NCBI GenBank assembly: GCA_003212925.1
Contig: QCOL01000006.1
Coordinates: forward strand, 1-54,940
Reading direction: 5' to 3'
Origin: Pelagibacteraceae bacterium AG-430-P08
GTDB lineage: Bacteria > Pseudomonadota > Alphaproteobacteria > Pelagibacterales > Pelagibacteraceae
DNA length: 54,940 bases
Part shown: piece by piece, positions 34,023 through 43,094 of the stretch
How the letters are laid out: the number at the start of each line of letters is the position of its first letter
How positions within the stretch are numbered: position 1 is the stretch's first letter
Position numbers and translations under genes: made by a program
Notes under the pieces: generated by a model
Databases searched by the model: none
What the model was told of the DNA's origin: nothing
Seen by the model: only the letters and a program-made list of their open reading frames with translations

Positions 34023-34846
34023 TACAATTTTATATTTATTTCCTTAATATTTGAAACAGGTCCTTTCATGTGAATAGAATCATTTTCATCTATAGAAATT
34101 GATAATTTTCCAGTTGCAAACTCTATATCAGTTTTATTTTCTGTAAGATTATTTAATTTACCTGCATATGCTGTAGCACACGCTGCAGTTCCGCAAGCTT
34201 TAGTAAGACCAGCTCCTCTTTCCCAAACTTTTACTTTGATCAAATTTTTATTAATAATTTGCGCAATCGTTACGTTACATTTCTCAGGGAAGATTTCGTG
34301 ATTTTCTATCTCAGGGCCAATTTTCTCTATATTGAAATCCTCAATCTTTTTAACAAAAAAAACAATATGTGGGTTACCCACATTAATCGCAGTGCCACCT
34401 AAGTGCTCATTATTATTTGTATCAATAATTTTGATATTTAAGTTTTTTGTATCCATTTCTTTTGATAAAGGTATTTCATCCCATTTTAACTTTGCTTTCC
34501 CAATTTCTGTTGTAACAATTTTTTTTTCTAAAATTTCAGATTTTAGTTTTCCAGATAGCGTATTTAAAATTATTGACTTGTTATTTTTTTCATTTGAAAT
34601 CAAATCTGCAACACATCTAGTTCCATTTCCACATGCTCCAGACTCTCCTCCATCTGAATTAAAAAATTTTAAATTTGCATCTGCAGAACTATCTGTCTCA
34701 ATAAATATTAGTTGATCACAGCCAATAAAATTTCTGTCACAAATTTTTACTATCTGATCTTTCGTCAAATTGGTAATTTTTTCTCTATTATCGATTATCA
34801 CAAAATCATTACCCAATCCGTCCATTTTAAAAGCTTTGATGTCCAT
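34022..34846 (-). CDS. dapF: Diaminopimelate epimerase
   Basis: A 274-residue enzyme converting LL- to meso-diaminopimelate for lysine and peptidoglycan. The two catalytic cysteines sit in GACGNGTRC (Cys72) and KACGTAAC near 218-225, in the mirror-image halves typical of the fold; the start MDGLGNDFVIID is also diagnostic. In many alphaproteobacteria a MiaB-like gene lies between dapF and ftsY; here they touch directly. The gene is divergent from the structured leader of ffh. Confidence 0.97.
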   Translation of the reverse strand: MDIKAFKMDGLGNDFVIIDNREKITNLTKDQIVKICDRNFIGCDQLIFIETDSSADANLKFFNSDGGESGACGNGTRCVADLISNEKNNKSIILNTLSGKLKSEILEKKIVTTEIGKAKLKWDEIPLSKEMDTKNLNIKIIDTNNNEHLGGTAINVGNPHIVFFVKKIEDFNIEKIGPEIENHEIFPEKCNVTIAQIINKNLIKVKVWERGAGLTKACGTAACATAYAGKLNNLTENKTDIEFATGKLSISIDENDSIHMKGPVSNIKEINIKL

Positions 34847-34897
34847 ATATAGTTATTTAACTTATTTATTGACTTTTTGAACCTCTATTATAGTTTG

Positions 34898-34995
34898 TGG
34901 CAGTTTCCGCAAAAACATTAAATTTGCGGTGTCTTTGGAAACAAAGAGATCGACACTAGTCAGCGAGGGTTCGCCCACTAGTGCGATTACTGCTG
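34898..34995 (+). ncRNA. Structured RNA leader upstream of ffh
   Basis: Four helices can be drawn by eye. P1 TGGCAGT (34898-34904) pairs with ACTGCTG (34989-34995), using two G-U pairs that exist only in plus-strand RNA. P2 CCGCAAA / TTTGCGG spans 34907-34929. P3 is TGTC / GACA (34930-34933 / 34952-34955) around TTTG-GAAA-CAAA with a GNRA loop. P4 CTAGT / ACTAG (34956-34960 / 34977-34981) encloses GGG-TTCG-CCC. The result is a closed four-way junction ending 11 bases before the ffh ATG. It may be a cis-regulator or a separate RNA. I recall a report of an ffh-associated motif in Pelagibacter but cannot confirm it. It lacks the SRP RNA GGAAGGAAGCAGCC-type core. Confidence 0.65.
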
Positions 34996-35006
34996 TGTGT
35001 ATAAAT

Positions 35007-36365
35007 ATGTTTGAAAATTTAACAAATAAATTTGAGGAAGTTTTTTCCTCTCTAAAAAAAGCCCCATCACTTGATGAAAATCAGGTTGATGAGGGATTGA
35101 GAGGAATAAGACAAGCTTTATTAGAAGCTGATGTGTCTCTTGAAGTTGCTAAAGATTTTATTGAAAAGGTTAAACCAAAAGCATTAGGTCAAGAAATTAT
35201 TAGATCAACATCACCTGGCGATATGGTGGTAAAAATTGTTTATGATGAATTAGTTAACCTTTTAGGTGAAAAAAATAATGATGTAAATTTAAATGCAGTT
35301 CCACCAGTGCCAATGATGCTGGTCGGGCTACAAGGTTCTGGTAAAACAACAACAACTGCTAAACTTGCGAGATATTTAGAGAATACAAAAAAAAAGAAAG
35401 TAATGATGGTCAGTTTAGATATTTACAGACCAGCCGCTCAAGAGCAGTTAAAATCTTTAGGTGAACAAAATAATATATTAACTCTTCCAATAATTGAAGG
35501 TCAACAACCCAGTGATATTTGTCAAAGAGCAATTAGTGCAGCAAACTTGAATGGCGCAGATATTATCTTATTCGATACTGCTGGTAGAACACAAATAGAT
35601 TTGCAGATGATGAGTGAAATTAAACAAATTGAAAATACCATTAAACCTGCGGAGACGTTTTTAGTTGCTGACTCTCTCACTGGACAGGTAGCTGCATCAG
35701 TAGCAAAAGAATTTAATAATACAGTGAATTTATCTGGAATTATTTTAACAAGGGCAGATGGTGATGCGAGAGGTGGGGCTGCTGTAAGTATGAAATTTGT
35801 TTCACAGGTTCCAATTAAATTTTTAGGTATTGGGGAAAAGATCGAAAATCTTGAAGTTTTTCACCCAGATAGAATTGCAAATAGAATTCTTGGGATGGGA
35901 GATATTGTTTCTCTCGTTGAAAAAGCAGCCCAAGATCTTGGGGAAGAAAATATAAAAAAAACAGAGGAAAATTTAAAAAAAGGACAATTCTCAATGCAAG
36001 ATTATTTAACTCAACTGAGACAAATGAAAAAAATGGGAGGGATTGAAGGCATTATGTCTTTCATGCCAGGAGTTTCAAAGGTTAAATCTCAAATGGATGC
36101 TGCGGGTATTGATGAGAGTGTTATTACAAAAAATGAGGCTATAATTTTATCAATGACTAAAAAAGAAAGAGAGAACCCAAAAATAATTGATGGTTCTAGA
36201 AAAAAAAGAATTGCTAATGGCTCAGGAACTGATCCAGCCACTATCAATAAATTGTTGAAACAATTTAAAATGATGTCTGAAATGATGAAGAAGATGTCAA
36301 AAGGAAATCTGAAAGGTATGTCTGATAAAGGAATACCTCCAGAATTATTTAATCAATTAAAATAA
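35007..36365 (+). CDS. ffh: Signal recognition particle protein Ffh
   Basis: A 452-residue GTPase that binds 4.5S RNA and signal sequences. From MFENLTNKFEEVFSSL the N domain leads to the G domain (GLQGSGKTTTTAKLA, SLDIYRPAAQEQLK, DTAGRTQID, TRADGDARGGAA) and a Met-rich M domain with GMGDIVSLVEK, then SGTDPATINKLLKQF and MMSEMMKKMSKG. A longer ORF adds 26 residues but reads through the structured leader, so the ATG at 35007 is chosen. No good Shine-Dalgarno is seen. It starts the ffh-rpsP-trmD-rplS operon. Confidence 0.97.
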   Translation: MFENLTNKFEEVFSSLKKAPSLDENQVDEGLRGIRQALLEADVSLEVAKDFIEKVKPKALGQEIIRSTSPGDMVVKIVYDELVNLLGEKNNDVNLNAVPPVPMMLVGLQGSGKTTTTAKLARYLENTKKKKVMMVSLDIYRPAAQEQLKSLGEQNNILTLPIIEGQQPSDICQRAISAANLNGADIILFDTAGRTQIDLQMMSEIKQIENTIKPAETFLVADSLTGQVAASVAKEFNNTVNLSGIILTRADGDARGGAAVSMKFVSQVPIKFLGIGEKIENLEVFHPDRIANRILGMGDIVSLVEKAAQDLGEENIKKTEENLKKGQFSMQDYLTQLRQMKKMGGIEGIMSFMPGVSKVKSQMDAAGIDESVITKNEAIILSMTKKERENPKIIDGSRKKRIANGSGTDPATINKLLKQFKMMSEMMKKMSKGNLKGMSDKGIPPELFNQLK

Positions 36366-36377
36366 AAAGGATAGTAA

Positions 36378-36890
36378 ATGTTAAAATTAAGATTATCTAG
36401 AGGTGGCACAAAAAAGAGGCCTGTTTATAAGGTTGTTGTAGCCGACAGTCGATTTGCTAGAGATGGAAGATTTATAGAGAAAGTAGGTTTTTTTAATCCA
36501 TTGTTACCAAAAGAAAAAAAAGAAAGAATTGGATTAGAGGCTGAGAGAATAAAGTATTGGTTGGGTCAAGGTGCACAACCTACAACAAGAGTAGCTAGAA
36601 TTTTAGGTGAGAATGAATTGATGCCTATGCCTGCTAATGGAAATAACCCACAAAAAGCAATTCCAAAAAAAGATAGAAAAAAAGAAGGTTCGGAAGAAAC
36701 TAAAAAGGAAGAGTCTTCAAAGGCAGATGCTGCTCTAGCTGGAGAAGCTAAAAAAGAGGAAGCACCAAAAGCAGAAGCTAAAAAAGAGGAAGCATTAAAA
36801 GCAGAAGCTAAAAAAGAGGAAGCACCAAAAGCAGAAGCTAAAAAAGAGGAAGCACCAAAAGCAGAAGCTAAAAAAGAAGAGAAGAAATAA
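36378..36890 (+). CDS. rpsP: 30S ribosomal protein S16 with long repeat tail
   Basis: The first 80 or so residues are S16 ([54 protein letters not shown]). S16 is usually 80-100 residues, but this one has 170: the rest is a Lys/Glu/Ala/Pro low-complexity tail ending in four near-identical ten-residue repeats of [10 protein letters not shown]. The tail is probably disordered and surface exposed on the 30S subunit. L19, two genes downstream, has a similar tail. The usual rimM between rpsP and trmD is missing. Confidence 0.96.
   Translation: MLKLRLSRGGTKKRPVYKVVVADSRFARDGRFIEKVGFFNPLLPKEKKERIGLEAERIKYWLGQGAQPTTRVARILGENELMPMPANGNNPQKAIPKKDRKKEGSEETKKEESSKADAALAGEAKKEEAPKAEAKKEEALKAEAKKEEAPKAEAKKEEAPKAEAKKEEKK
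36747..36881 (+). repeat. 30-bp in-frame tandem repeat in rpsP
   Basis: Four consecutive 30-base units begin at 36747, 36777, 36807 and 36837, each starting GCTAAAAAAGAGGAAGCA, plus a partial fifth at 36867. Units 1, 3 and 4 appear identical; unit 2 differs at one place (CTA to TTA region, Pro to Leu). High identity suggests recent expansion and easy length change by slippage; assemblies from short reads may miscount units. Confidence 0.9.
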
Positions 36891-36904
36891 AGTAAAGGAT
36901 ATTA

Positions 36905-37591
36905 ATGTTGCAAGCTCAAGTATTTACACTTTATCCAGATATTTTTCCTGGGCCTTTAGGAAAAGGTCTTTACGGAAAAGCAATGTCTAAAAAATTGTGG
37001 AGTTTGAATGTGATAAATATTAGAGATGCAGCTACAGACAAACATAAAACAGTTGATGATACTCCTTACGGTGGTGGAACAGGCATGTTATTAAAACCTG
37101 ATGTTTTAGCAAATTCTATCGATCAAAACATAAATAGAGGAGATAGGATTTTATATCTTTCACCGAAAGGCAAAGTATTTAATCAAAAACTTGCACAAGA
37201 TCTATCATCAGAAAAATCCTTTTCATTAATTTGCGGTCATTTCGAAGGTGTTGACGAGAGAGTATTATCTACAAGAAATATTGAAGAGATTAGTGTAGGA
37301 GACTATGTGTTGTCAGGTGGAGAGACTGCTGCGCTAGTTGTGCTTGATAGTGTATTGAGACTTTTACCTGGTGTCTTAGGGAATGATAAATCAGCTTCAG
37401 AAGAAACTTTTGAAAATGGCCTTTTGGAGTATCCACAATATACCAAACCCCAGATTTGGGAGCAAAAATCAGTTCCAGATGTGTTATTATCTGGTGATCA
37501 CGCTAAAATTAAAGACTGGCGTTTATCTCAATCTGAGGCTATAACACGCGACCGAAGACCAGATTTGTGGCATAAATATAAGAAGAATTAA
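36905..37591 (+). CDS. trmD: tRNA (guanine-N1)-methyltransferase TrmD
   Basis: A 228-residue SAM-dependent methyltransferase with the trefoil-knot fold that makes m1G37 in tRNAs. Motifs are [13 protein letters not shown] at the start, [25 protein letters not shown], the SAM site [11 protein letters not shown] and [11 protein letters not shown], and QYTKPQIWE near the end. Length is slightly short but complete. It follows rpsP by 14 bases without rimM, and precedes rplS. Confidence 0.97.
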   Translation: MLQAQVFTLYPDIFPGPLGKGLYGKAMSKKLWSLNVINIRDAATDKHKTVDDTPYGGGTGMLLKPDVLANSIDQNINRGDRILYLSPKGKVFNQKLAQDLSSEKSFSLICGHFEGVDERVLSTRNIEEISVGDYVLSGGETAALVVLDSVLRLLPGVLGNDKSASEETFENGLLEYPQYTKPQIWEQKSVPDVLLSGDHAKIKDWRLSQSEAITRDRRPDLWHKYKKN

Positions 37592-37607
37592 TTTGTTAAA
37601 TATTAAA

Positions 37608-38183
37608 ATGAAAACAATAGAAGAAATAAACCAAAATAACGTTAAAAAAATTCTTTCAGAAAAAAAAATCCCTGATTTCTTTCCAGGTGATGTTGTTAAA
37701 GTTGGCGTCAGAATTACAGAGGGAAAAAAAGAGAGAATTCAATATTTCGAAGGTGTTTGTATAGCTAAAAAAAGTAGAGACATAAACTCCTCTTTTACTG
37801 TTAGAAAAATATCTTTTGGAGAAGGTGTTGAAAGAACTTTCCCTTTGTATGGAACTGTTATTGACTCAATCAAGGTAATTCGTTCAGGAAAAGTAAGAAG
37901 AGCTAAACTGTATTATTTAAGAGATAGAACTGGAAAATCTGCGAGGATTGCTGAAAAAATAAGAAAAAAAATTGGTATTGATATTGACGTCAAGCCTGAG
38001 ACTGTTACTGAAGAAAATCTAGCGCCAGCTGAAAAAGAAAGTGCACCAGAATCTGCAAAAGAGGCTACCCCAACTGTAGAGCCTAAAAAAGAAGAAGCCC
38101 TAAAAACAGAGATGAAGAAAGAGGCACCCAAAGCTGAAACTAAAACTGAAAAAAAACTTGAAAATTTACAGGAAAAAAAATAA
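37608..38183 (+). CDS. rplS: 50S ribosomal protein L19 with charged C-terminal tail
   Basis: From the ATG (a TTG five codons earlier is less likely) it has 191 residues. Residues 1-115 are L19: [52 protein letters not shown] and [19 protein letters not shown]. The usual L19 is about 115 residues; some 70 further ones form an Ala/Glu/Lys/Pro tail with [11 protein letters not shown] and [10 protein letters not shown], resembling the tail of S16 in the same operon. L19 lies at the 30S-50S interface, so the tails could be near each other on the 70S ribosome. Confidence 0.96.
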   Translation: MKTIEEINQNNVKKILSEKKIPDFFPGDVVKVGVRITEGKKERIQYFEGVCIAKKSRDINSSFTVRKISFGEGVERTFPLYGTVIDSIKVIRSGKVRRAKLYYLRDRTGKSARIAEKIRKKIGIDIDVKPETVTEENLAPAEKESAPESAKEATPTVEPKKEEALKTEMKKEAPKAETKTEKKLENLQEKK

Positions 38184-38194
38184 TTTTTTTCTCA

Positions 38195-39598
38195 ATGCCC
38201 AATACTCTTTACGATAAAATTTGGAACGAACATTTAGTTCATCAGCAAGAAGATGGAACAGCTTTATTGTTTGTTGACAGACATTTAGTTCATGAAGTCA
38301 CTAGTCCGCAAGCTTTTGAGGGATTAAGAAATTCTAAACGTAAAGTAAGACACCCAAAATTGACATTAGCTGTTGCAGATCATAATGTTCCAACAACGGA
38401 TAGGTCAAAAGGTATTTCAGACCATGAATCTAAAATTCAAGTTGAAACTTTAGAAGCTAATTGTAAAGAGTTTGGTATTAAACTTTTTGGAATGAGCGAT
38501 AAGAGACAAGGAATTGTTCATGTCACAGGGCCTGAACAGGGCTTTACTCAACCCGGTACAGTTATTGTTTGTGGTGATAGTCATACAGCAACACACGGAG
38601 CATTTGGTGCATTAGCTTTTGGTATTGGAACTTCAGAAGTAGAACATGTTTTAGCAACTCAAACATTAGTTCAAAAAAAAGCAAAGAATTTTAGAATAAA
38701 TGTCAACGGCACACTTCCATTAGGTGTTACATCAAAAGATGTAATTCTCCAGATAATTGGAAAAATTGGAACTGCTGGAGGAACAGGATGTGTAATAGAA
38801 TATGCAGGTGATCTAATTAAATCGCTTAGTGTTGAGAATAGAATGACAATTTGTAATATGACAATTGAAGGTGGCGCAAGGGCAGGATTAATCGCTCCTG
38901 ATGAAAAAATATTTAAATACTTAGAAGATAGACCAATGTCTCCTAAAGGAGATGATTGGGATAAAGCACTAGATAATTGGAAAAATTTAAATACTGATGA
39001 AGGCGCCAAGTTTGATAAAGAGGTAAACCTAACTGCCAATGAAATTTCGCCAATGATAACTTGGGGAACTTCACCTCAGGATGTTATTACGATAGATGAA
39101 AGAGTACCAAATCCAAAAAATGAGAAAGATGAGGATAGAAAAAATTCTTTGGAACGAGCCTTAAATTATATGGGCTTGAAACCAGATATGGCAGCTAAAG
39201 ATATTAAAATTGATAAAGTTTTCATTGGGAGCTGTACTAATGGGAGAATTGAAGATTTAAGAGAGGCTGCAAAAATTTTAAAAGATAAAAAAATTGCCTC
39301 TCATGTTCATGCAATGGTTGTTCCTGGATCAGGGCTAGTTAAAGAACAAGCAGAACAAGAAGGATTAGATAAAATTTTTGTAAAATCAGGATTTGAATGG
39401 AGAGAGCCAGGTTGTTCAATGTGTTTAGCTATGAATGCAGATAAATTAAAACCAGAAGAAAGATGTGCCTCTACATCAAACAGAAATTTTGAAGGTAGGC
39501 AAGGTAGAGGTGGAAGAACCCATTTAGTAAGCCCAGGTATGGCAGCAGCAGCGGCAATATCTGGAAACCTTGATGACGTAAGGAAATATCAAAATTAA
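38195..39598 (+). CDS. leuC: 3-isopropylmalate dehydratase large subunit
   Basis: A 467-residue aconitase-family enzyme for leucine synthesis, converting 2- to 3-isopropylmalate with LeuD. The three Fe-S ligands are visible: one Cys in [12 protein letters not shown] and two in [10 protein letters not shown]. Other family stretches are [38 protein letters not shown] and [17 protein letters not shown]. It opens the leuC-leuD-leuB run, 11 bases after rplS and one base before leuD. Confidence 0.97.
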   Translation: MPNTLYDKIWNEHLVHQQEDGTALLFVDRHLVHEVTSPQAFEGLRNSKRKVRHPKLTLAVADHNVPTTDRSKGISDHESKIQVETLEANCKEFGIKLFGMSDKRQGIVHVTGPEQGFTQPGTVIVCGDSHTATHGAFGALAFGIGTSEVEHVLATQTLVQKKAKNFRINVNGTLPLGVTSKDVILQIIGKIGTAGGTGCVIEYAGDLIKSLSVENRMTICNMTIEGGARAGLIAPDEKIFKYLEDRPMSPKGDDWDKALDNWKNLNTDEGAKFDKEVNLTANEISPMITWGTSPQDVITIDERVPNPKNEKDEDRKNSLERALNYMGLKPDMAAKDIKIDKVFIGSCTNGRIEDLREAAKILKDKKIASHVHAMVVPGSGLVKEQAEQEGLDKIFVKSGFEWREPGCSMCLAMNADKLKPEERCASTSNRNFEGRQGRGGRTHLVSPGMAAAAAISGNLDDVRKYQN

Positions 39599-39599
39599 C

Positions 39600-40205
39600 A
39601 TGCAAAAATTTAACACTTTGAAGAGTATACCAGCGTATTTGCCAATAGTTAATATTGATACAGATATGATTATTCCAAAACAATTTTTAAAAACAATTAA
39701 AAGAACTGGACTGGGCAAAAATTTATTTTTTGAGATGAGATATGATGATCAAGGTAAGGAAATAAATGATTTTGTTTTAAACAAAGATCCTTACAATAAT
39801 TCAAAAATTTTAATTGCTGGAAAAAATTTTGGTTGTGGTTCTTCAAGAGAACACGCTCCATGGGCATTATTAGATTTCGGTATCACGTGTGTGATAAGTT
39901 CAAGTTTTGCAGATATTTTTTATAACAACTGTTTTAAAAATGGAATTTTACCAATAATTTTAGATGATGATAAAATTAAAGAACTATCAGAATATGCAAA
40001 AAGAAAAGAGGAAATTTTTATAGATCTTAAGGAAGAAAAAGTTATTTTTGGAAATAATGAATTAAAATTTAAAGTAGATTCGTTTAAAAAGAAGTGTTTG
40101 CTAGAAGGATTGGACGATATAGCTCTTTCATTAAAAAAATCTGATAAAATAGAAATTTTTGAAAAAGATTTAAAAGTCAAAAAGCCCTGGGTGTTTAATG
40201 ATTAA
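39600..40205 (+). CDS. leuD: 3-isopropylmalate dehydratase small subunit
   Basis: A 201-residue swivel-domain subunit that completes the active site of LeuC. Diagnostic motifs are [20 protein letters not shown] at 18-37, [17 protein letters not shown] near 75 and [17 protein letters not shown] near 103. Length is usual. It overlaps leuB by 8 bases, supporting co-translation. Confidence 0.97.
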   Translation: MQKFNTLKSIPAYLPIVNIDTDMIIPKQFLKTIKRTGLGKNLFFEMRYDDQGKEINDFVLNKDPYNNSKILIAGKNFGCGSSREHAPWALLDFGITCVISSSFADIFYNNCFKNGILPIILDDDKIKELSEYAKRKEEIFIDLKEEKVIFGNNELKFKVDSFKKKCLLEGLDDIALSLKKSDKIEIFEKDLKVKKPWVFND

Positions 40206-41304
40206 AGTAAAAAAAAGAAGAGTGTTATTGCTACCAGGTGATGGAATTGGTCCTGAAGTTATTGCAGAGGTTAAAAAAGTAATAAATTGGTTTAATGATA
40301 AAAAATCTTTAGATTTTGAAATCGATGAGGATTTAGTTGGAGGAATTTCATTTGATAAGCATGGAACACCTCTTACTGATGAAGTTTTTTATAAAGCATT
40401 AGAGAGCGCTGTAATAATGTTAGGTGCAGTTGGTGGACCAAAGTGGGATGGTGTAGAATTTTCAAAAAAACCTGAGAGAGCCCTTTTAAAACTTAGAAAA
40501 GAACTAAAACTTTTTGCTAATTTAAGGCCAGCAATATGCTTTGAACAATTAGTAAATGCTTCAACTTTAAAACCAGAAATTGTATCAGGTTTAGATATTT
40601 TAATAGTTAGAGAATTAACTGGTGGAGTATATTTTGGTGAACCAAGAGGAATTAAACCAATAGAAAATGGAGAAAGAAAAGGAGTAAACACTCATACTTA
40701 TACTAGTAGTGAAATTATTAGAGTAGCTAGAGTTGCTTTTGACTTAGCTAAAAAAAGATCAAATAGAGTCATATCTTGTGAAAAATCTAATGTAATGGAA
40801 GCAGGCCAACTTTGGAAAGAAGAAGTGCAATCATTACATGATAAAGATTATAAGGATGTTGAGTTAAGTCATATGTTAGCTGATAATTGTGCGATGCAAT
40901 TAGTAAGAAACCCAAAACAATTTGATGTAATCTTAACTGATAATTTATTTGGTGACATGTTATCTGATGAGGCTTCTATGTTAACAGGTTCTCTTGGATT
41001 ACTACCTTCTGCATCATTAGGTGCAAAAAATAAGGATGGCGAAATGAGAGCTATGTATGAACCTATTCATGGTTCAGCTCCAGACATTGCTGGAAAAGGA
41101 GTCGCAAATCCTATTGCCTCAATTTTGAGTTTTGCTATGGCACTAAGATATTCTTTAGATTTAGATAAAGAGGCAGAGGCCTTAGAAAAGGCTGTACAAG
41201 AGGCTCTTAATGATGGATTGAGAACAAAAGATATAATGTCTGATAAAATGAAAGAGGTTTCTACTTCTCAAATGGGTGATGCGATCATTTCAAAATTGCA
41301 ATAA
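40198..41304 (+). CDS. leuB: 3-isopropylmalate dehydrogenase
   Basis: A 368-residue NAD-dependent decarboxylating dehydrogenase. It shows [15 protein letters not shown] at the start, substrate arginines in [20 protein letters not shown], the [14 protein letters not shown] loop, Lys in [16 protein letters not shown], the metal ligands in [15 protein letters not shown], and the NAD region [20 protein letters not shown]. In many alphaproteobacteria asd follows directly; here the dmd cluster intervenes. Confidence 0.97.
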   Translation: MIKVKKRRVLLLPGDGIGPEVIAEVKKVINWFNDKKSLDFEIDEDLVGGISFDKHGTPLTDEVFYKALESAVIMLGAVGGPKWDGVEFSKKPERALLKLRKELKLFANLRPAICFEQLVNASTLKPEIVSGLDILIVRELTGGVYFGEPRGIKPIENGERKGVNTHTYTSSEIIRVARVAFDLAKKRSNRVISCEKSNVMEAGQLWKEEVQSLHDKDYKDVELSHMLADNCAMQLVRNPKQFDVILTDNLFGDMLSDEASMLTGSLGLLPSASLGAKNKDGEMRAMYEPIHGSAPDIAGKGVANPIASILSFAMALRYSLDLDKEAEALEKAVQEALNDGLRTKDIMSDKMKEVSTSQMGDAIISKLQ

Positions 41305-41330
41305 TTAATTAATTATCTTAAAATCATACT

Positions 41331-43094
41331 ATGCCAAGCTATACCGCTCCTGTTGATGATATGATGTTTCTATTCGAAAAACTTAGAAATAATCAAAAAT
41401 ATAATGAGTTAGAAAAATATAAAGAGGTAACAACTGATTTAGTAAAAGATATTTTACAGGAGGCAGCGAAGATTAATCAAAATTTAATTTTACCATTAGC
41501 TAAAGCTGGTGACGAAAATCCTGCAGTTTTAGAAAATGGAGTAGTAAGAACTCCCCCAGGTTATAAAGAAGCTTACAAAAAATATATCGAGGATGGATGG
41601 ACTTCATTATCTTGTGATCCAAAATATGGGGGTCAAGGTATGCCAAAAACTGTAAGTGCATTTTTTGATGAAATGCTTTCCTCAGCAAGTTTGTCTTTTA
41701 AATTATACAGCGAACTAAGTATAGGTGCATATAATTGTATTAATCATCATGCTACAGACGATATAAAAAATAAATATTTACCTAAAATAGTTGAGGGAAA
41801 ATGGAGCGGCACTATGTGTTTAACTGAGCCAGTATGTGGTACCGATTTGGGTTTATTAAGGACAAAAGCTAAGAAACAAACTGACGGAACTTATAAAATA
41901 AGTGGTCAAAAAATATTTATTACATCTGGTGATCATGATTTAACTGAGAATATTATTCATCTAGTTTTGGCAAGAGCTGATGACTCTCCAGCAGGCACAA
42001 AAGGAATAAGTTTATTTTTAGTTCCGAAATTTGTGGTTAAAGACGATGGAACAATCGGACCAAGAAATGGGATATCTACAGGATCTATAGAGACTAAGAT
42101 GGGAATAAAGGGATCAGCAACTTGTGTATTAAATTTTGATGATGCTACTGGATACATGATAGGTGCTAAAGAAAAAGGATTAAGTGCAATGTTCACTATG
42201 ATGAACCTTGAAAGAATAGTTGTTGGTATACAAGGTTTAGGTATTTCAGAAATTGCCTATCAAAATTCACTTACTTATGCAAAAGAGAGAAAACAAGGAA
42301 AATCAAATAATTCTAGTTCAAAAAATGGTGCAGATTTTATAATTGAACACGCTGACATAAGAAGAACCCTTCTTAATATGAAATCAATTATTGAAGGTGA
42401 AAGAGCCTTATGTTTTTGGCTATCACAGCAAACTGAAGTAAGTTTAAATCATCCAGATGAAAAAACACGTCAGGAAGCCTCAGATTATGTTTCCCTTATG
42501 ACTCCTGTGGTAAAATCATTATTCACAGATTTAGCAATGGAAATAACAAGTGATGCTATGCAAATTCATGGTGGATATGGATACACTAAAGATCAAGGAA
42601 TAGAACAATTATATAGAGATAATAGAATTACACCTATCTACGAAGGTACAAATTCGGTCCAAGCTTCGGATCTAGTTTTCAGAAAATTATCAAATAAAAA
42701 TGGTAATATAATAAATAAATTTTTAGATCAGGTTAAGTCAGAGTGTAAAACTGACAATGAAAAAATTAAACCATTCTTATTAGTATTTAATAAGAATTTA
42801 GACACTCTTAAAAAATTTAGTGATTGGATGACAGATAAAGCAAAGACAGAAAAAGATGATGTTAGCGCAGCGGCTAATGACTATCTTAAAACTTTAGGTT
42901 ATGTATCTATTGCATATGCATGGATTAAGGTTCTAGAGGTGAGTTTTAAAGATTATGAGGAAAATAAAAATTTTTATAATGATAAAATAGACACTGCTAG
43001 ATTTTATTTTGACAAAGTATTACCTAGAGCTGAACATCACTATAAGTCTGCAATTTCTGGAAGTTCAAATATTATGAATTTCAAGTTCAATTAA
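41331..43094 (+). CDS. dmdC: Acyl-CoA dehydrogenase, probable methylmercaptopropionyl-CoA dehydrogenase DmdC
   Basis: A 587-residue acyl-CoA dehydrogenase of the long form to which DmdC belongs. N-terminal, middle (MCLTEPVCGTDLGLL, KISGQKIFITSGDHD) and FAD-binding C-terminal parts (QIHGGYGYTKDQGIEQLYRD, then the catalytic Glu in IYEGTNSVQA) are followed by an extra C-terminal domain of about 110 residues. DmdC oxidises methylmercaptopropionyl-CoA to methylthioacryloyl-CoA. The specific role is inferred from its place beside dmdB- and dmdA-like genes; alone it could be any acyl-CoA dehydrogenase. Confidence 0.78.
   Translation: MPSYTAPVDDMMFLFEKLRNNQKYNELEKYKEVTTDLVKDILQEAAKINQNLILPLAKAGDENPAVLENGVVRTPPGYKEAYKKYIEDGWTSLSCDPKYGGQGMPKTVSAFFDEMLSSASLSFKLYSELSIGAYNCINHHATDDIKNKYLPKIVEGKWSGTMCLTEPVCGTDLGLLRTKAKKQTDGTYKISGQKIFITSGDHDLTENIIHLVLARADDSPAGTKGISLFLVPKFVVKDDGTIGPRNGISTGSIETKMGIKGSATCVLNFDDATGYMIGAKEKGLSAMFTMMNLERIVVGIQGLGISEIAYQNSLTYAKERKQGKSNNSSSKNGADFIIEHADIRRTLLNMKSIIEGERALCFWLSQQTEVSLNHPDEKTRQEASDYVSLMTPVVKSLFTDLAMEITSDAMQIHGGYGYTKDQGIEQLYRDNRITPIYEGTNSVQASDLVFRKLSNKNGNIINKFLDQVKSECKTDNEKIKPFLLVFNKNLDTLKKFSDWMTDKAKTEKDDVSAAANDYLKTLGYVSIAYAWIKVLEVSFKDYEENKNFYNDKIDTARFYFDKVLPRAEHHYKSAISGSSNIMNFKFN

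Noticed and set aside
34898-34995. tRNA gene
   Set aside because: The four-helix junction and seven-pair closing stem recall a cloverleaf, but there is no seven-base anticodon loop, no T-loop TTCRANY and no CCA-adjacent discriminator; the arms have wrong sizes.
34929-35006. 26-residue N-terminal extension of ffh from an upstream ATG/GTG-type start
   Set aside because: It translates the structured leader hairpins, has no similarity to the Ffh N domain, and the ATG at 35007 gives the standard MFENLTNKF beginning.
34860-35006. 4.5S SRP RNA gene next to ffh
   Set aside because: The conserved SRP RNA hairpin core with GGAAGGAAGCAGCC-like sequence is absent.
36747-36881. CRISPR array or minisatellite of regulatory function
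   Set aside because: Units are directly adjacent without spacers and stay in frame in rpsP, so they are coding repeats.
37593-37607. TTG start for rplS
   Set aside because: The ATG at 37608 gives the normal L19 beginning; the extra five residues have no family support.
38671-39039. 122-residue ORF on the minus strand
   Set aside because: Fully antisense to leuC in a conserved region; no motif.
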